DNA of 64,000 nt from AC-32 sp963746155 (GCA_963746155.1 CAVVAB010000012.1:62001-126000), one strand, 5' to 3'. Positions 46,914 to 56,794 are shown, counted from the first letter of the stretch. Numbers and translations are program-made. The notes: a model not told the origin generated them from the letters alone.

Positions 46914-47858
46914 ATGCGCTGGATCCCCGGCGGCACGTTCCTGATGGGCTCGGACGACTTCTACCCCGAGGAGCGGCCGGTCCACCGCGGTCGCGTCGAC
47001 GGGTTCTGGATGGACGAGCACCCGGTGACGGTCGCCGAGTTCCGGCGCTTCGTGCAGGCGACCGGCTACGTGACCGTCGGCCGAGCGGCCGCTCGACCCG
47101 GCGGACTACCCCGACGCCGACCCGGAGCTGCTCGTGCCCGGCTCGCTCGTGTTCCAGCGCGACGCGCCGGGCCGGTCGACCTGCGACGACTACCGCAACT
47201 GGTGGGCCTACGTGCCGGGCGCCAACTGGCAGCACCCGGAGGGCCCGGGCAGCGACGCTCGACGGCCGCGATCGCCACCCGGTCGACCCACGTCGCCTAC
47301 GAAGACGCCGAGGCCTACGCCGCGTGGGCCGGCAAGGAGCTGCCGACCGAGGCCGAGTGGGAGTTCGCCGCCCGCGGCGGGCTCGAGGGCGCGATCTTCG
47401 CCTGGGGCGACGAGCTTCGCCCCGACGGGCAGGATGATGGCGAACACCTGGCAGGGCGAGTTCCCGTGGCAGAACCTGCTGCTCGACGGCTACGAGGGCA
47501 CGTCGCCGGTCGGCACGTTCCCGCCCAACGGCTACGGGCTGTACGACATGGCCGGCAACGTCTGGGAGTGGACGGCCGACTACTTCACGCCGCGCACACC
47601 GAGCGAGCCGAGCACGCCGTGCTGCGCGCCGCGCAACCCGCGGGTCACGCCGGACGCAGCTACGAGCCGGCGACCGGCGAGCCATCCCGCGCCGGGTGAT
47701 CAAGGGCGGCTCGCATCTGTGCGCGCCCAACTACTGCCTGCGCTACCGGCCGGCCGCGCGGCAGGGCGAGACGGTCGACACGTCGACCGGCGCACATCGG
47801 CTTCCGCTGCATCGTCCGGCCCGGAGAGGCCCGGAGGGTGTTACGGTTGCCGCCGTGA
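46914..47858 (+). CDS. Formylglycine-generating enzyme family protein (SUMF1), frameshifted
   Basis: About 314 residues. The N-terminus MRWIPGGTFLMGSDDFYPEE is typical. Further blocks: DGFWMDEHPVTVAEFRRFV, THVAYEDAEAYAAWAGKELPT then EAEWEFAARGG, GYGLYDMAGNVWEWTADYF, and the copper/active-site loop VIKGGSHLCAPNYCLRYRPAAR, which keeps both catalytic cysteines, then HIGFRCIVRPGEARR. Such enzymes convert the Cys of CxPxR sulfatases to formylglycine. Frame slips near 47085, 47260, 47430, 47655 and 47790. No sulfatase with a CxPxR motif is seen in the window. The TGA overlaps the next gene as GTGA. Confidence 0.9.
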
Positions 47859-48112
47859 ACGACGACGGCCTCGGTTTCAAGTTCTTCCTGAAGTTGGCGG
47901 GGATCGTCGTCCTCTGCGGCCTGGTCGGCCTGATCCTCTTCCTGCTGCTGTCGAAGGCAATCTACGCCTGGGGCTTCCTGGGCGGCTTCCTCGCGTTCGC
48001 GCTCCTGCTGCTCGCGGTCGGCTGGGTCTGGGACCGCCGCGGCGAGCGCTGGAACCGCGAGGGCGAGACAGCGGCTCCGCCTAGAACGCGCAGAGCAGGC
48101 CGACTGAGGTAG
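47855..48112 (+). CDS. Small membrane protein coupled to the formylglycine enzyme gene
   Basis: An 85-residue protein starting at GTG 47855, overlapping the upstream stop. Two helices (FFLKLAGIVVLCGLVGLILFLLL and WGFLGGFLAFALLLLAVGWVW) are followed by a charged cytoplasmic tail (DRRGERWNREGE). No family recognised. The end of the gene lies in a long inverted repeat. Confidence 0.6.
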   Translation: MNDDGLGFKFFLKLAGIVVLCGLVGLILFLLLSKAIYAWGFLGGFLAFALLLLAVGWVWDRRGERWNREGETAAPPRTRRAGRLR

Positions 48113-48150
48113 AGACCCCTCTTCGCGAGCTACCGGGGGTCGGCCTGCTC
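48093..48150 (+). terminator. Long inverted repeat ending the FGE operon
   Basis: GAGCAGGCCGAC (48093-48104) and GTCGGCCTGCTC (48139-48150) form a perfect 12-bp outer stem; inside it CCCC (48116-48119) and GGGG (48135-48138) can pair further. It spans the stop codon of the small membrane gene and lies before convergent genes, so a bidirectional terminator is likely although no T run follows. Confidence 0.62.
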
Positions 48151-48165
48151 GGGTCCTTGCTCCAA

Positions 48166-48584
48166 CTAAGACGCTCCGGGGGGGGGTCCGGTCGCCTCGT
48201 TCCAGCGAACCATCAGCGCGTAGAGGACGACGCCATTGAGGAACAGCACGGTCAGCGTCCAGAGCGGGTAGGCGCTGTTGCCGACCCAGCCGAGGTTCGC
48301 AAAGAACGTGACGACGCCAACCACGATTGCGAACCACCGAGCCCAGCCCGAGCCCGCCAGGAGCCCGAAGCCGGCGAGCAAGACGATGACGACCCCCAGA
48401 GAAGCACGAGCCAACCCCAGGTGTTGGTGCTGTGGAACAGGACCATCTGGTCCTTCGTGACCGCCACATAGCGGTTGTTGATGATCGCGGCGAGCCCGGC
48501 GAAGAAGTCCAGCGAGCCGATCACGATCATGAGCAGCCCGGCGAAAGCGATCCAACCGGACCAAGCCCCACTGTTCCCATCCAT
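48166..48584 (-). CDS. Four-helix membrane protein, paralogue 2 (DUF7144-like), frameshifted
   Basis: About 139 residues starting MDGNSGAWSGWIAFAGLLM. Four hydrophobic segments, the second opening loop NNRYVAVTKDQMVLFHSTNTW and LVVLIAGFGLLAGSGWARWFAIVVG, then NLGWVGNSAYPLWTLTVLFLNGVVLYALMVRWNEA. The layout matches small actinobacterial DUF7144-type membrane proteins of unknown function. One slip near 48400. It is a tandem duplicate of the gene at 48618-49035, and the first 60 bases of the two are nearly identical. Confidence 0.7.
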
Positions 48585-48617
48585 GCCGTGATCCCTTCTG
48601 TGACGGGTCCGTCACTG

Positions 48618-49035
48618 TCAGTTTGCCGCGAGGCTCTCCTTGGCATCGCTCCAGTGGACCATCCAGGGCGTAGAGCACGATGCCGTTGAGGGCCAGCACG
48701 ATCAGCGTCCAGAGCGGATAGGCGCTGTTACCAACGAAGCCGAGGATCCCGCCAAAAACGTGATCGTCCCGACCACGATCGCGAACCAGCGCGCCCAGGT
48801 CGAACCGGCCAGGAGGCCGAAGCCCGCGAGGACGATGACGGATGCCCCAGAGCAGCGTGACCCAGCCCCAGTGGCTGACGTCGTGAATGAGGACCATCTG
48901 ATCCCTTGTGACCGTGTAGTAGCGGTCGTTGATGATCGCGACCAGGCCCGCGAAGAAGTCGAGCGAGCCGATCACCACCATCAGCAGTCCGGCGAAGGCG
49001 ATCCAACCGGACCAAGCCCCACTGTTGCCGTCCAT
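48618..49035 (-). CDS. Four-helix membrane protein, paralogue 1 (DUF7144-like), frameshifted
   Basis: About 139 residues, MDGNSGAWSGWIAFAGLLMV at the start, then NDRYYTVTRDQMVLIHDVSHW, GFGLLAGSTWARWFAIVVG and GFVGNSAYPLWTLIVLALN, ending HWSDAKESLAAN. Same family as the adjacent downstream gene, with about two-thirds identity, indicating recent tandem duplication. Slips near 48666, 48755 and 48840. The ATG is preceded by AAGGAGGG. Function unknown. Confidence 0.7.
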
Positions 49036-49094
49036 TCTTTTCCCTCCTTGTGGGTGTTCGCGGCGCGACCATACAAGAGTACGGCGCGCCCAGG

Positions 49095-49571
49095 CTAGTG
49101 CCCGAGCTTCAGGGCCTCGATTGCGTCCAAGCGCTGCTCAATTCGACGTAGCGAGGCCATTGCCTCCGCCAGCTCGTCGGTCCGCTGTCGTCGTTCCTCC
49201 TCGCCGGCCGCGTCCCGCTCCGCGGTGACGAAGAGCGAGGTGACGATCGCCGTCACGAACGTGAGAAACGTCACACCGAGCAGGATCACGAGGACTGCCC
49301 AGGACGCGGCCCCAGGTCGAGTGCGGCACGACATCCCCGTAGCCCACCGTGGAGATCGTCTGCACCGCCCACCACACCGAGATGCCGAAGCTCGGGAAGT
49401 CCTTCGCTGTTCGAGCAGCGTCATGGCGAATGCCTGCGGTCAGGCATAGCCCCACGGTCACAAACACGAGGTACCGGGAAGATGCGTCGGTTCGCGACGG
49501 CGCGGCCCATGCGCCTCTGCCAGCTCGGCGATGGTGGCGAGAGGCGGTGAACACTGCTTCGGCGCGTCCAT
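49095..49571 (-). CDS. Two-helix potassium channel protein, frameshifted
   Basis: About 158 residues. The first helix (LVFVTVGLCLTAGI) is followed by the pore loop SVWWAVQTISTVGYGDVVPHSTWGR with the K+ selectivity filter TVGYGD, a second helix (LAVLVILLGVTFLTFVTAIVTSLFV) and a C-terminal coiled coil (EEERRQRTDELAEAMASLRRIEQRLDAIEA) that should assemble the tetramer. The start is probably ATG 49571 (MDAPKQCSPPLATIAELAEA). Slips near 49500 and 49310. No ligand-binding RCK domain, so gating may be via voltage, lipid or the coiled coil. Confidence 0.8.
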
Positions 49572-49602
49572 TCGGCGCCACGTTCGCAAACAGGCCGGAC
49601 AG

Positions 49603-51510
49603 TCAGACCGGGGTGACTTCTGCCGGAAGCTCCTCGAGCGGAGGCTCGCGCTCGGCGAGGTGCTCGCGCGCGAGGACGTCGTAGTAGACGTAGGTCGTCG
49701 TGATGCCCACGAGCGGCATCGCGACCGCGTACACGATTCCCGAGACCGCGTTGACGACCGCGAACGACGCGCTCGTGCCGAGCAGCAGGAGGCCGCCGAG
49801 CAGGGGGCCGGAGACGAGCACGAGGGCGGCAGTGCCGACGACGAGGGAGAGGACCTTGAACCACTCGCGCCGCACCAGCTGTCCGCTCCGACGGAGGGCA
49901 TGAAAACCGCTCGTGGACTCGAGCTCGACACAGGGGGCGATCAGCGCCCACCGGACCGCGACCACGAGCGCGATCGGGATCAGGAACACCGAGAGCGTGA
50001 GCAGGCTCACGAGCGGAACGGCGACGAGGAGCGCGAGGAACAGGGGTTTGATCGCGTCGACCACGAGCCGGTAGGCGCCGATCACGCCGATGTCCCGGCC
50101 CGCGTCGATCTCGGCCATCGCGCGCGCGGCTGCGGCCTGGACGAACGTGAGCCCGAGCAGGCTGAGGATCGTGCCGATCGCGAGCACGATCCACGCGCGT
50201 CCCCCGCCGCCCTCTCCCCCGGAGGAGAGGCCGAGGAACGACGAGGCGCTGACGATCCCGGTCTGCAGCAGCGTCACGAGGATCGAGACCGGGATCGTGA
50301 CCAGGCCGATGCAGATGAACAGCACGGGCCGCTTCAGGTACATGCGCCACGTGGCCGTGACCGTCTGGCCCCACGATCGGCGCCGGGCCAGGCGGAGCGG
50401 CGTGCTCGGCGTCCACGTCGTCCGCGAGCAGAGCCACGCGATCAGGATCGCCAGCGCGGCCAGGACGCCGAGCGTGAGCACCGCGTTGTTCGCGAGCCGC
50501 CTGACGAGGTTCGACCCGGTCTCGACGGCGCCGCAGAACGAGCCCGTCGCGGCCGTGCCGAGGGCGCCGCCGGCCGGGATCCCGTAGCTCCGGTCACGCC
50601 AGTTCTCGGACCAGGTGATCGGCTCGGTCCACTGCTCCTTCATGTTGGGCCCGGTGGGGCCGTTGAAGAACGCCGGCTGGAGCTCACCCCAGCGGCCCTC
50701 GAACGCGATCCACGGATACGCCTTGTAAGCGGCGGCGGGATCGCTCGGGATCGTGTCGACCACGGGCCGGATCTGCGTGCTCGGGCCGCGCGTGTCGTCA
50801 CAGCCCACTCCCTCCGACGCCGAGCGCCCGAGAAAGAGCGCGGAGTCGTAGAAGTTCGCGTGCGAGCCGTCCGCCGCGTAGACGACCGGGTGCGTCCCGC
50901 CGACCCTGTTCAGCTTCTCGTCGTCCCACGCCGAGCGCTCGGCCCCTTCGTGCTGGGAGTAGCCCACCTCGGTCGGGTGGGTCTCGAGCGCCTGCTGCGC
51001 ATCGGGCGCGTCGAAGTTGAGCTGGATCATCTCCCAGTCGCCCTCGTGGGTGTTGTTGAAGTCGTTGAACGGGTAGAAGAACCAGTACTGCAGCGCGAGG
51101 CGGCCCTTCTCGGTTGCGACGTGCGCGTAGGTCGTCGGCTTCGTGCCCTGCGTGACTCTGCGCGCCCACTGCTCGTAGCTGCAGCCGGGCCTGAGCGGGT
51201 TACCAGGGAAGTCGAGGTGATACTCGTAGAGCCCCTTGCCGAGGTCGGCCCCGGTGGGGGCGATCTTGACGAGATCCGACCCGGTCCACGGGCCGCGCAG
51301 CGCGACCGTGGGCTCGCCGAGGATCGCGTTGATGTCGATCGGGCGGTACGGCTCACCCGGTCCGCACTCCTCCTTCTGCTCGACCAGGCGCACGACCGGC
51401 GCGTAGCGGTCGGCGAGCTCCTGCTCGGGCCCGCCGGCCGCGCTCGCGACCCCGGTCACCGCGAGGCTCACGAGGGCGATCGCGGCGGCGAGTGCTGCGA
51501 GGCGGCGCAT
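49603..51510 (-). CDS. Vps62-like domain protein fused to a multi-span membrane domain
   Basis: A 635-residue intact reading. A signal peptide (LAALAAAIALVSLAVTGVASA) leads into an extracytoplasmic domain with features of the Vps62/DUF946 family: ADRYAPVVRLVEQKEECGPGEPYRP, LQYWFFYPFNDFNNTHEGDWEMIQL, and ADGSHANFYD. After about residue 350 follow a helix (AVLTLGVLAALAILIAWLC) and roughly six more helices with a glycerophosphoryl-diester-permease-like flavour (SWGQTVTATWRMYLKRPVLFI). The fusion of the secreted domain to a membrane domain is noteworthy. The role is unknown; Vps62 itself is poorly defined. Confidence 0.78.
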   Translation of the reverse strand: MRRLAALAAAIALVSLAVTGVASAAGGPEQELADRYAPVVRLVEQKEECGPGEPYRPIDINAILGEPTVALRGPWTGSDLVKIAPTGADLGKGLYEYHLDFPGNPLRPGCSYEQWARRVTQGTKPTTYAHVATEKGRLALQYWFFYPFNDFNNTHEGDWEMIQLNFDAPDAQQALETHPTEVGYSQHEGAERSAWDDEKLNRVGGTHPVVYAADGSHANFYDSALFLGRSASEGVGCDDTRGPSTQIRPVVDTIPSDPAAAYKAYPWIAFEGRWGELQPAFFNGPTGPNMKEQWTEPITWSENWRDRSYGIPAGGALGTAATGSFCGAVETGSNLVRRLANNAVLTLGVLAALAILIAWLCSRTTWTPSTPLRLARRRSWGQTVTATWRMYLKRPVLFICIGLVTIPVSILVTLLQTGIVSASSFLGLSSGGEGGGGRAWIVLAIGTILSLLGLTFVQAAAARAMAEIDAGRDIGVIGAYRLVVDAIKPLFLALLVAVPLVSLLTLSVFLIPIALVVAVRWALIAPCVELESTSGFHALRRSGQLVRREWFKVLSLVVGTAALVLVSGPLLGGLLLLGTSASFAVVNAVSGIVYAVAMPLVGITTTYVYYDVLAREHLAEREPPLEELPAEVTPV

Positions 51511-51519
51511 CGGCGGAGC

Positions 51520-52428
51520 CTAACCGGGTGGCGGCGGCTTGCCCTCCGGCGGGTCGGGCGTTGGCTGCAGCACGAAAAGGCCGAGGAACGCGCGCTTGAG
51601 CTGGGTCGGCAGCGGTGCCGCGGGGCCGCCCGGCGGCCGTGCCCAGGCCGCTGCGACCTCGGCGCCAAGCAAAAGGGCGCACGAGTAGACATACATCGAG
51701 TAGAGGAAAACCAGCGCAGCCGTGAGCGAGCCGTAGACGACGCTGAGCCGCGTCGCCCGCTCGTAGAAGAAGCCGGAGGCAAGTGCGATCAACTGAAAGA
51801 AAATCGCGGTTACGATCGCTCCCGCGAGGCCGTCGCGGATCCGCAGGCCGCGAGTGGGGACAAACCGGTAGAGGAGCAGGACGACCACGATCGAGAGGCC
51901 GAAGGCGGCCAGCCGGACCAGGCCGTCCGAGAGCGTTCCGGCGCCGATGTCCGCGGCGCTCGCGACGCCTCCGCCGGCCGTGTGGACGAGCTGTCCGAGG
52001 ACGGTGATCCCGGCCGTGACCAGCACGAGCGCGGCGGTGCCGACGACCAGCACGAGGTCAACGGCCTTCCCGCGCGCCATCGGCCGCGAGTGGGTCACGC
52101 CCATGGCCGACTCGAGGCCCTGCCTGATCGCGCTCATCATCCCCGTCGCCGCCCAGGCGAACACCGCCAGGCTGGCGAGCCCCGCGGCGCTCGCCGGCGT
52201 CGCGATCGCGGTGAGAGCATCCTCGACGTCGTGGCGGCCGGCCACCGAGACCGGCAGCGCGTCGGTGATCGTCTTGGTGATGTCGTGCCGGACGCCGTCG
52301 TTTTGCAGCACGAGTCCGAAGATCGAGGCGAGCACGATCGCCAGCGGCACGATTGAGAACAGGACCCGGTAGGCGATCGCGGCTGCGTGCTGGGCGCAGT
52401 GGTCAGCGAAGAACCGATCGACCGCCAC
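51520..52428 (-). CDS. YihY/BrkB family inner membrane protein
   Basis: About 302 residues with six hydrophobic segments: AIAYRVLFSIVPLAIVLASIFGL, AGLASLAVFAWAATGMMSAIRQGL, AVDLVLVVGTAALVLVTAGITVLG, FGLSIVVVLLLYRFVPTRGL, GLAGAIVTAIFFQLIALASGFF and VYGSLTAALVFLYSMYVYSCALLLG. This is the YihY (formerly ribonuclease BN) family, thought to be a transporter. The start at GTG 52428 is uncertain, because a coding-like stretch (PVAIAKKFGGVAP) continues upstream in frame without a start codon. Confidence 0.86.
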   Translation of the reverse strand: MAVDRFFADHCAQHAAAIAYRVLFSIVPLAIVLASIFGLVLQNDGVRHDITKTITDALPVSVAGRHDVEDALTAIATPASAAGLASLAVFAWAATGMMSAIRQGLESAMGVTHSRPMARGKAVDLVLVVGTAALVLVTAGITVLGQLVHTAGGGVASAADIGAGTLSDGLVRLAAFGLSIVVVLLLYRFVPTRGLRIRDGLAGAIVTAIFFQLIALASGFFYERATRLSVVYGSLTAALVFLYSMYVYSCALLLGAEVAAAWARPPGGPAAPLPTQLKRAFLGLFVLQPTPDPPEGKPPPPG

Positions 52429-52559
52429 AGGGGCGACTCCCCCGAACTTCTTGGCGATCGCGACGGGCCCGAGCAGGACCCTGCGACCCTAGCGTGCGGG
52501 CGTGACGGGCTCGCTGTTCACGTTGCAGCCGCTCGGCGCCGCCGAATACGATTACCGGC

Positions 52560-53369
52560 ATGCTGCTCAGCGAGGTGGGGTACGCGCAGCCGGACACGCT
52601 CGAGCAGGCTCTCGAGGTTCTCGCGCAGCACGAAGGCGCACGTGCCCTGGCCGGCGGACAGACCCTGATCAACGTCATGAAGGCGCGCGCGGCGTCGCCC
52701 GACGTGCTCGTCGACCTGAACCGGATCCCCGCGCTGAAGGGGATCGACCTCGACGCCGACGGCACGCTCGAGATCGGCCCGATGACGACCTACTCCGAGC
52801 TGATCGCCTCGCCCGAGGCCCGTGCGCGGCCGATCCTCGGCGAGGTCTGCGCCCAGATCGCCGACGTGCAGGTCCGGAACCGCGGCACGATCGGCGGGAA
52901 CATCTGCTCGAGCGACCCGACGAACCACCTGCCGCCGCTGATGGTCTCGATCGGCGCGCAGATGACGATCGCGGGCGCCGACGGCGAGCGGACCGTTGCC
53001 GCGGACGAGTTCTTCCTCGGCGTCTACATGACCGCCGTCGCACCCGAGGAGCTGCTGACGAAGATCACGATCCCGGCCGGCCGCAGCGACGGCTTCGCCG
53101 CGATCCCGATCGGCAAGGACGGCACCTGCATCGTCAACGCGGCCGCGACCGCGAACGGGGAGCTGCGCGTCGCGCTCGGCTGCGTCGGCGCCGTTCCGGA
53201 GCTGGTGACCCCGGCCTCGGCGGACGCGGATGCGGTGCGCGAGGCCGTGCGCGGGGCCGGGATCGAGCCGCCTGGCGACGTGCACGCGTCGTCCGACTAC
53301 CGCCGCCACCTGGCCGAGGTCGTCGCGGCCCGCGCTGCCGCGCAGGCGTCCGAGAGGGCGGGCGAGTAG
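52560..53369 (+). CDS. Molybdenum hydroxylase FAD-binding (medium) subunit
   Basis: A 269-residue FAD subunit of the xanthine oxidase/CO dehydrogenase family. The two FAD motifs are visible: ALAGGQTLINVMKARAASPDVLVDL and NRGTIGGNICSSDPTNHLPP. It passes electrons from the 2Fe-2S subunit to the acceptor. It is the first gene of an operon of about ten genes; its TAG overlaps the GTG of the iron-sulfur subunit. Intact frame. Confidence 0.93.
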   Translation: MLLSEVGYAQPDTLEQALEVLAQHEGARALAGGQTLINVMKARAASPDVLVDLNRIPALKGIDLDADGTLEIGPMTTYSELIASPEARARPILGEVCAQIADVQVRNRGTIGGNICSSDPTNHLPPLMVSIGAQMTIAGADGERTVAADEFFLGVYMTAVAPEELLTKITIPAGRSDGFAAIPIGKDGTCIVNAAATANGELRVALGCVGAVPELVTPASADADAVREAVRGAGIEPPGDVHASSDYRRHLAEVVAARAAAQASERAGE

Positions 53370-53853
53370 TGGCCGCCGTCGAGACCACGAAGTCGATCAC
53401 GGTCGAGATCAACGGCGAGACGTTCGAGCGAGAGGTCGACTCGCGCCGCCTGCTGATCCACTTCATCCGCGACGACGTCGACCTGACGGGCTCGCACATC
53501 GGCTGCGACACCGGCAACTGCGGCGCGTGCAGCGTGATTCTCGACGGCACGCTCGTGAAGAGCTGCATGCTGCTCGCCGTCCAGGCCGACGGCTGCTCGA
53601 TCGAGACGGTCGAGGGCCTGTCCGAGCCCGGCGAGCTGAACGAGCTCCAGCAGGCGTTCAACGACCAGCACGCGCTCCAGTGCGGCTACTGCACCCCGGG
53701 ATGCTGATGAGCGCGACCGCCCTGCTGCGCGAGAACTCGAGCCCGTCCGCCGAGGAGATCTCGCGCGCGATCCAGGGGAACATCTGCCGCTGCACCGGCT
53801 ACTGGAACATCGTCAAGGCGATCAGGGCCGCCTCCGGCCAGGAGGTCGAGTGA
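53369..53853 (+). CDS. Molybdenum hydroxylase 2Fe-2S (small) subunit, frameshifted
   Basis: About 160 residues with two [2Fe-2S] domains: the plant-ferredoxin type GCDTGNCGACSVILDG and the C-terminal helical one CGYCTPGML...GNICRCTGYWNIV. Between the two halves, one base is missing near 53702 (CCGGGATG for CCGGGNATG), which would end the chain prematurely. Overlaps the FAD subunit upstream and the large subunit downstream (GTGA). The order medium-small-large is that of CoxMSL-type hydroxylases. Confidence 0.92.
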
Positions 53854-56330
53854 GCGAGACAACCACGGTCACCGAGCCGATCGTCGTCGAGGAGGGCGAG
53901 ACCAAGCCTGGCTACGCGGGCCAGAGCGTCAGGCGCAAGGAGGACAAGCGCCTCGTCCAGGGCGAGGGCCTGTTCGTGGACGACGTCAAGCGCCACAACA
54001 TGGGCTACGTCCACTTCGTCCGCTCGCCGTACGCCCACGCGAAGATCCGCTCGGTGGACGTCTCGAAGGCGCTCGAGCATCCGGGCGTGTACGGGACGCT
54101 GACCGGGGACGAGGTCGCGCTCATGACCGACCCGTTCTTCCAGATCTCCTCGCCGCCCGGCGCGCACATCAAGGACTACTGCCTCGCGGTCGGGAAGGCG
54201 CGGTTCGTCGGCGAGCCGGTCGCGGCGGTGGTGGCGACGACACGCGAGATCGCACGCGACGCCTCGGAGCTCGTCGAGGTCGACTACGAGCCGCTTCCCG
54301 TGATCACCGATGCGAGGCGCGCGCTCGAGGACGAGGCGCCCGTCCTCCACGACGAGGCCGGCACGAACCTGACCTGGGAGGGCGTCTACGAGTGGGGCGA
54401 CCTCGACCAGGCGTTCTCCGAGGCCGATCGGATCGTGAAGATCTCGGAGCTCCACTTCGACCGGTTCAACTCGACCCCGCTCGAGTGCAACGGGGCGCTC
54501 GTCGAGTTCAACCGCGGGATCGGTCAGTGGACGATCACCACGAACAACCAGTTCCCGGGGTTCGCGGCGATCATGATGGGGCCGGCGATGCGGGTCGGGC
54601 TGGACAAGCTCCGCCTCGTCACCCAGGACATCGGCGGCGGGTTCGGCAACAAGATCACCTCGCACCCGCAGCTCGTCGCGTGCTGCCTGCTCGCGCGCAA
54701 GCTGAACCGGGCCGTCCAGTGGACGGAGTGGCGCACGGACTTCCACCTCTCGATGTCGCACGGGAACGAGCGCTGGTTCCAGGACACCGAGGTCGCGGTG
54801 AAGGACGACGGCACGCTGCTCGGGTTCCGGACTGTCGCGCTCGACGACGCGGGCGCGTGGCTGCGCTACGAGCCGCTCGGCGGCGTGATCTGGGCGCAGG
54901 TGACCCCGGGGCTGTACCGCTGGAAGCACATCCGGCTCGACTTCAGGCAGGTGGTGACGAACAAGGCGCCGGTCTCGCCGAACCGCGGCTACTCGCGGAT
55001 GCAGCACCTCTGGTTCACGGAGCGGGTGATCGACATCGTGGCGCACGAGCTCGGGCTCGACCCGGTCGACGTGCGCAAGCGCAACTACATCAAGGCCGAG
55101 GAGATGCCGTACACGACGCCGAACGGCTGCGTCTACGACTCGGGCGACTACGCGGGGATGCTCGACACGGCGCTCGAGCTGATCGGCTACGACGGCGATC
55201 GAGGAGCGGCGCGTCGATGCGGAGAGCCGCGGGAAGCTGCTCGGCTTCGGGATCGGCTCGACGCTCGACTCGGGCACGAACAACTTCGGCCAGTCGCGCC
55301 TGATCAACCCGGAGCTCCAGTTCTCGGGCAACAACGAGGTCGCGACCGTGAAGCTCGACATCTTCGGCGAGATCGTCGTCACGCTCGGCACGACGCCGCA
55401 GGGCCAGGGCCACGAGACGACCGCCGTCCCAGGTCGTGGCCGACATCCTCGGCTGCTCGGTCGACGACGTGCACGTGCGCGCGGGCCACGACTCGTACTG
55501 GAACTCGCACGCCGGCTTCTCCGGCACGTACGCGAGCCAGTTCGCGGTCACGGGGCTCGGTGCGGTCAAGGGCGCCACGGACATGCTCGCGGCCGAGATG
55601 CGCAAGCTCGCCTCGGTGATCCTCGGCTGCACGCCCGACGACATCGAGCTCGCGGAGGGCTTCGCCCGGATCAAGGGCAATCCCGAGGCGGCGCTGCCGT
55701 TCATGGCGCTCGGCGCGATCATCAACGCGAACAACGCGGGCCTTCCCGAGGATCTCGACGTGACGCTCAACTGCCGCTACGTCTACCGGCCGCCGTTCGA
55801 GGTGCCCGGACGTCGAGCGGAAGTACGGGAACCTGACGCTCACCTACGCGACGCAGATCCACGTCGCGATCGTCGAGGTCGACCCGGAGACCGGCGTCTA
55901 CGAGGTCGTCGACTACGCGGCCGTGGACGACTGCGGCATGCGGATCAACCCGCAGGTCGTCGAGGGCCAGGTGATGGGCGCGACCGCGCAGGCGCTCGGC
56001 GCGGCGACCCACGAGACGTTCACCTACGACGAGGACGGGAACCTGCTGACGCCCAACTTCTACGACTACCACGTGCCGCACGCGCTCGACATGCCGCCGC
56101 TCAAGACCGGCAACATCGAGAGCCCCTCGCCGTTCACCTCGCTCGGCACGAAGGGCATGGGCGAGGGCGGCGGCGCCGGGATCCACGCGGTGTGCGCCGC
56201 GCTGCAGGACGCGCTCAGCTCCCGCGGCAAGCCGGTCGTCTACGACAGCTGCAACCCGTACCACCGGGTCTGGGAGCTGCTCAGCGATCCCGAGGCCTCG
56301 CGCGCGCGCGTGTCCGTGGAGGCGACGTGA
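53850..56330 (+). CDS. Molybdenum hydroxylase large subunit (xanthine dehydrogenase family), frameshifted
   Basis: About 826 residues, the molybdopterin-cytosine-dinucleotide subunit. Seen: GQSVRRKEDKRLVQGEGLFVDD at the start, GGGFGNKITSHPQ (Mo pterin contact), and the region SPNRGYSRMQHLWFTERVID. The CO-specific AYRCSFR active-site loop is absent; NRGYSR stands in its place, so it is not a form-I CO dehydrogenase. A glutamate-containing end (LGTKGMGEGGGAGIHAVC) supplies the catalytic Glu. Breaks near 55200, 55432 and 55812. Its substrate is unknown; N-heterocycles or aldehydes are the usual ones. Confidence 0.92.
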
Positions 56331-56790
56331 AGGTCTCCGGCGAGCGCGTCGTTCGACGCGCCGCGCGCGGCGGTCTGGCACGTCCTGAACGACCCGGCCT
56401 CGATGGCGAAGACGATGCCCGGCGTCGAGAGCTTCGACGTCCAGGACGACAGGCACTGGCGGGCGAACGTGAAGATCCCGCTCGGGCTCGGCGGCCTGAA
56501 GATGACGATGGACATCGAGAAGGTCGAGGAGCGCGAGCCCGAGTACGCGCAGCTCTCGATCAAGGGCAACGGCGTCGGCGCGATGCTCAGGATGACGACG
56601 GCGTTCACGCTACCGAGGACGGCGGCGGCACGAAGATGGACTGGGAGGCGGACGTGCACATCGCCGGCCCGGTCGGCTCGATGGGCCAGCGCGTGCTCCA
56701 GCCGATCGTCAACCAGCAGGTCGAGCACGTCCTGACCGCGCTCGACGAGCAGGTCCGCGAAGCCTCGGCGCGACCGCGGCCGAGAGCTAG
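56327..56790 (+). CDS. CoxG/SRPBCC family protein, frameshifted
   Basis: About 154 residues of the CoxG type (SRPBCC fold). The N-terminus MKVSGERVVDAP-AAVWHVLNDPASMAKTMPGVES matches the family, and ANVKIPLGLGGLKMTMDIEK and WEADVHIAGPVGSMGQRVLQP continue it. CoxG proteins help membrane recruitment or maturation of molybdenum hydroxylases. GTG 56327 overlaps the stop of the large subunit. Slips near 56353, 56612 and 56765. The family's presence confirms this is a complete hydroxylase module. Confidence 0.86.
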
Positions 56791-56794
56791 ACCC

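Noticed and set aside
49531..52356. A 941-codon open frame on the plus strand
   Set aside because: Antisense to the Vps62-like and YihY genes; its translation is a charged low-complexity shadow with no domain.
53850..56330. Form-I carbon monoxide dehydrogenase (aerobic CO oxidation)
   Set aside because: CoxMSL-like order and CoxG suggested it, but the AYRCSFR loop is missing.
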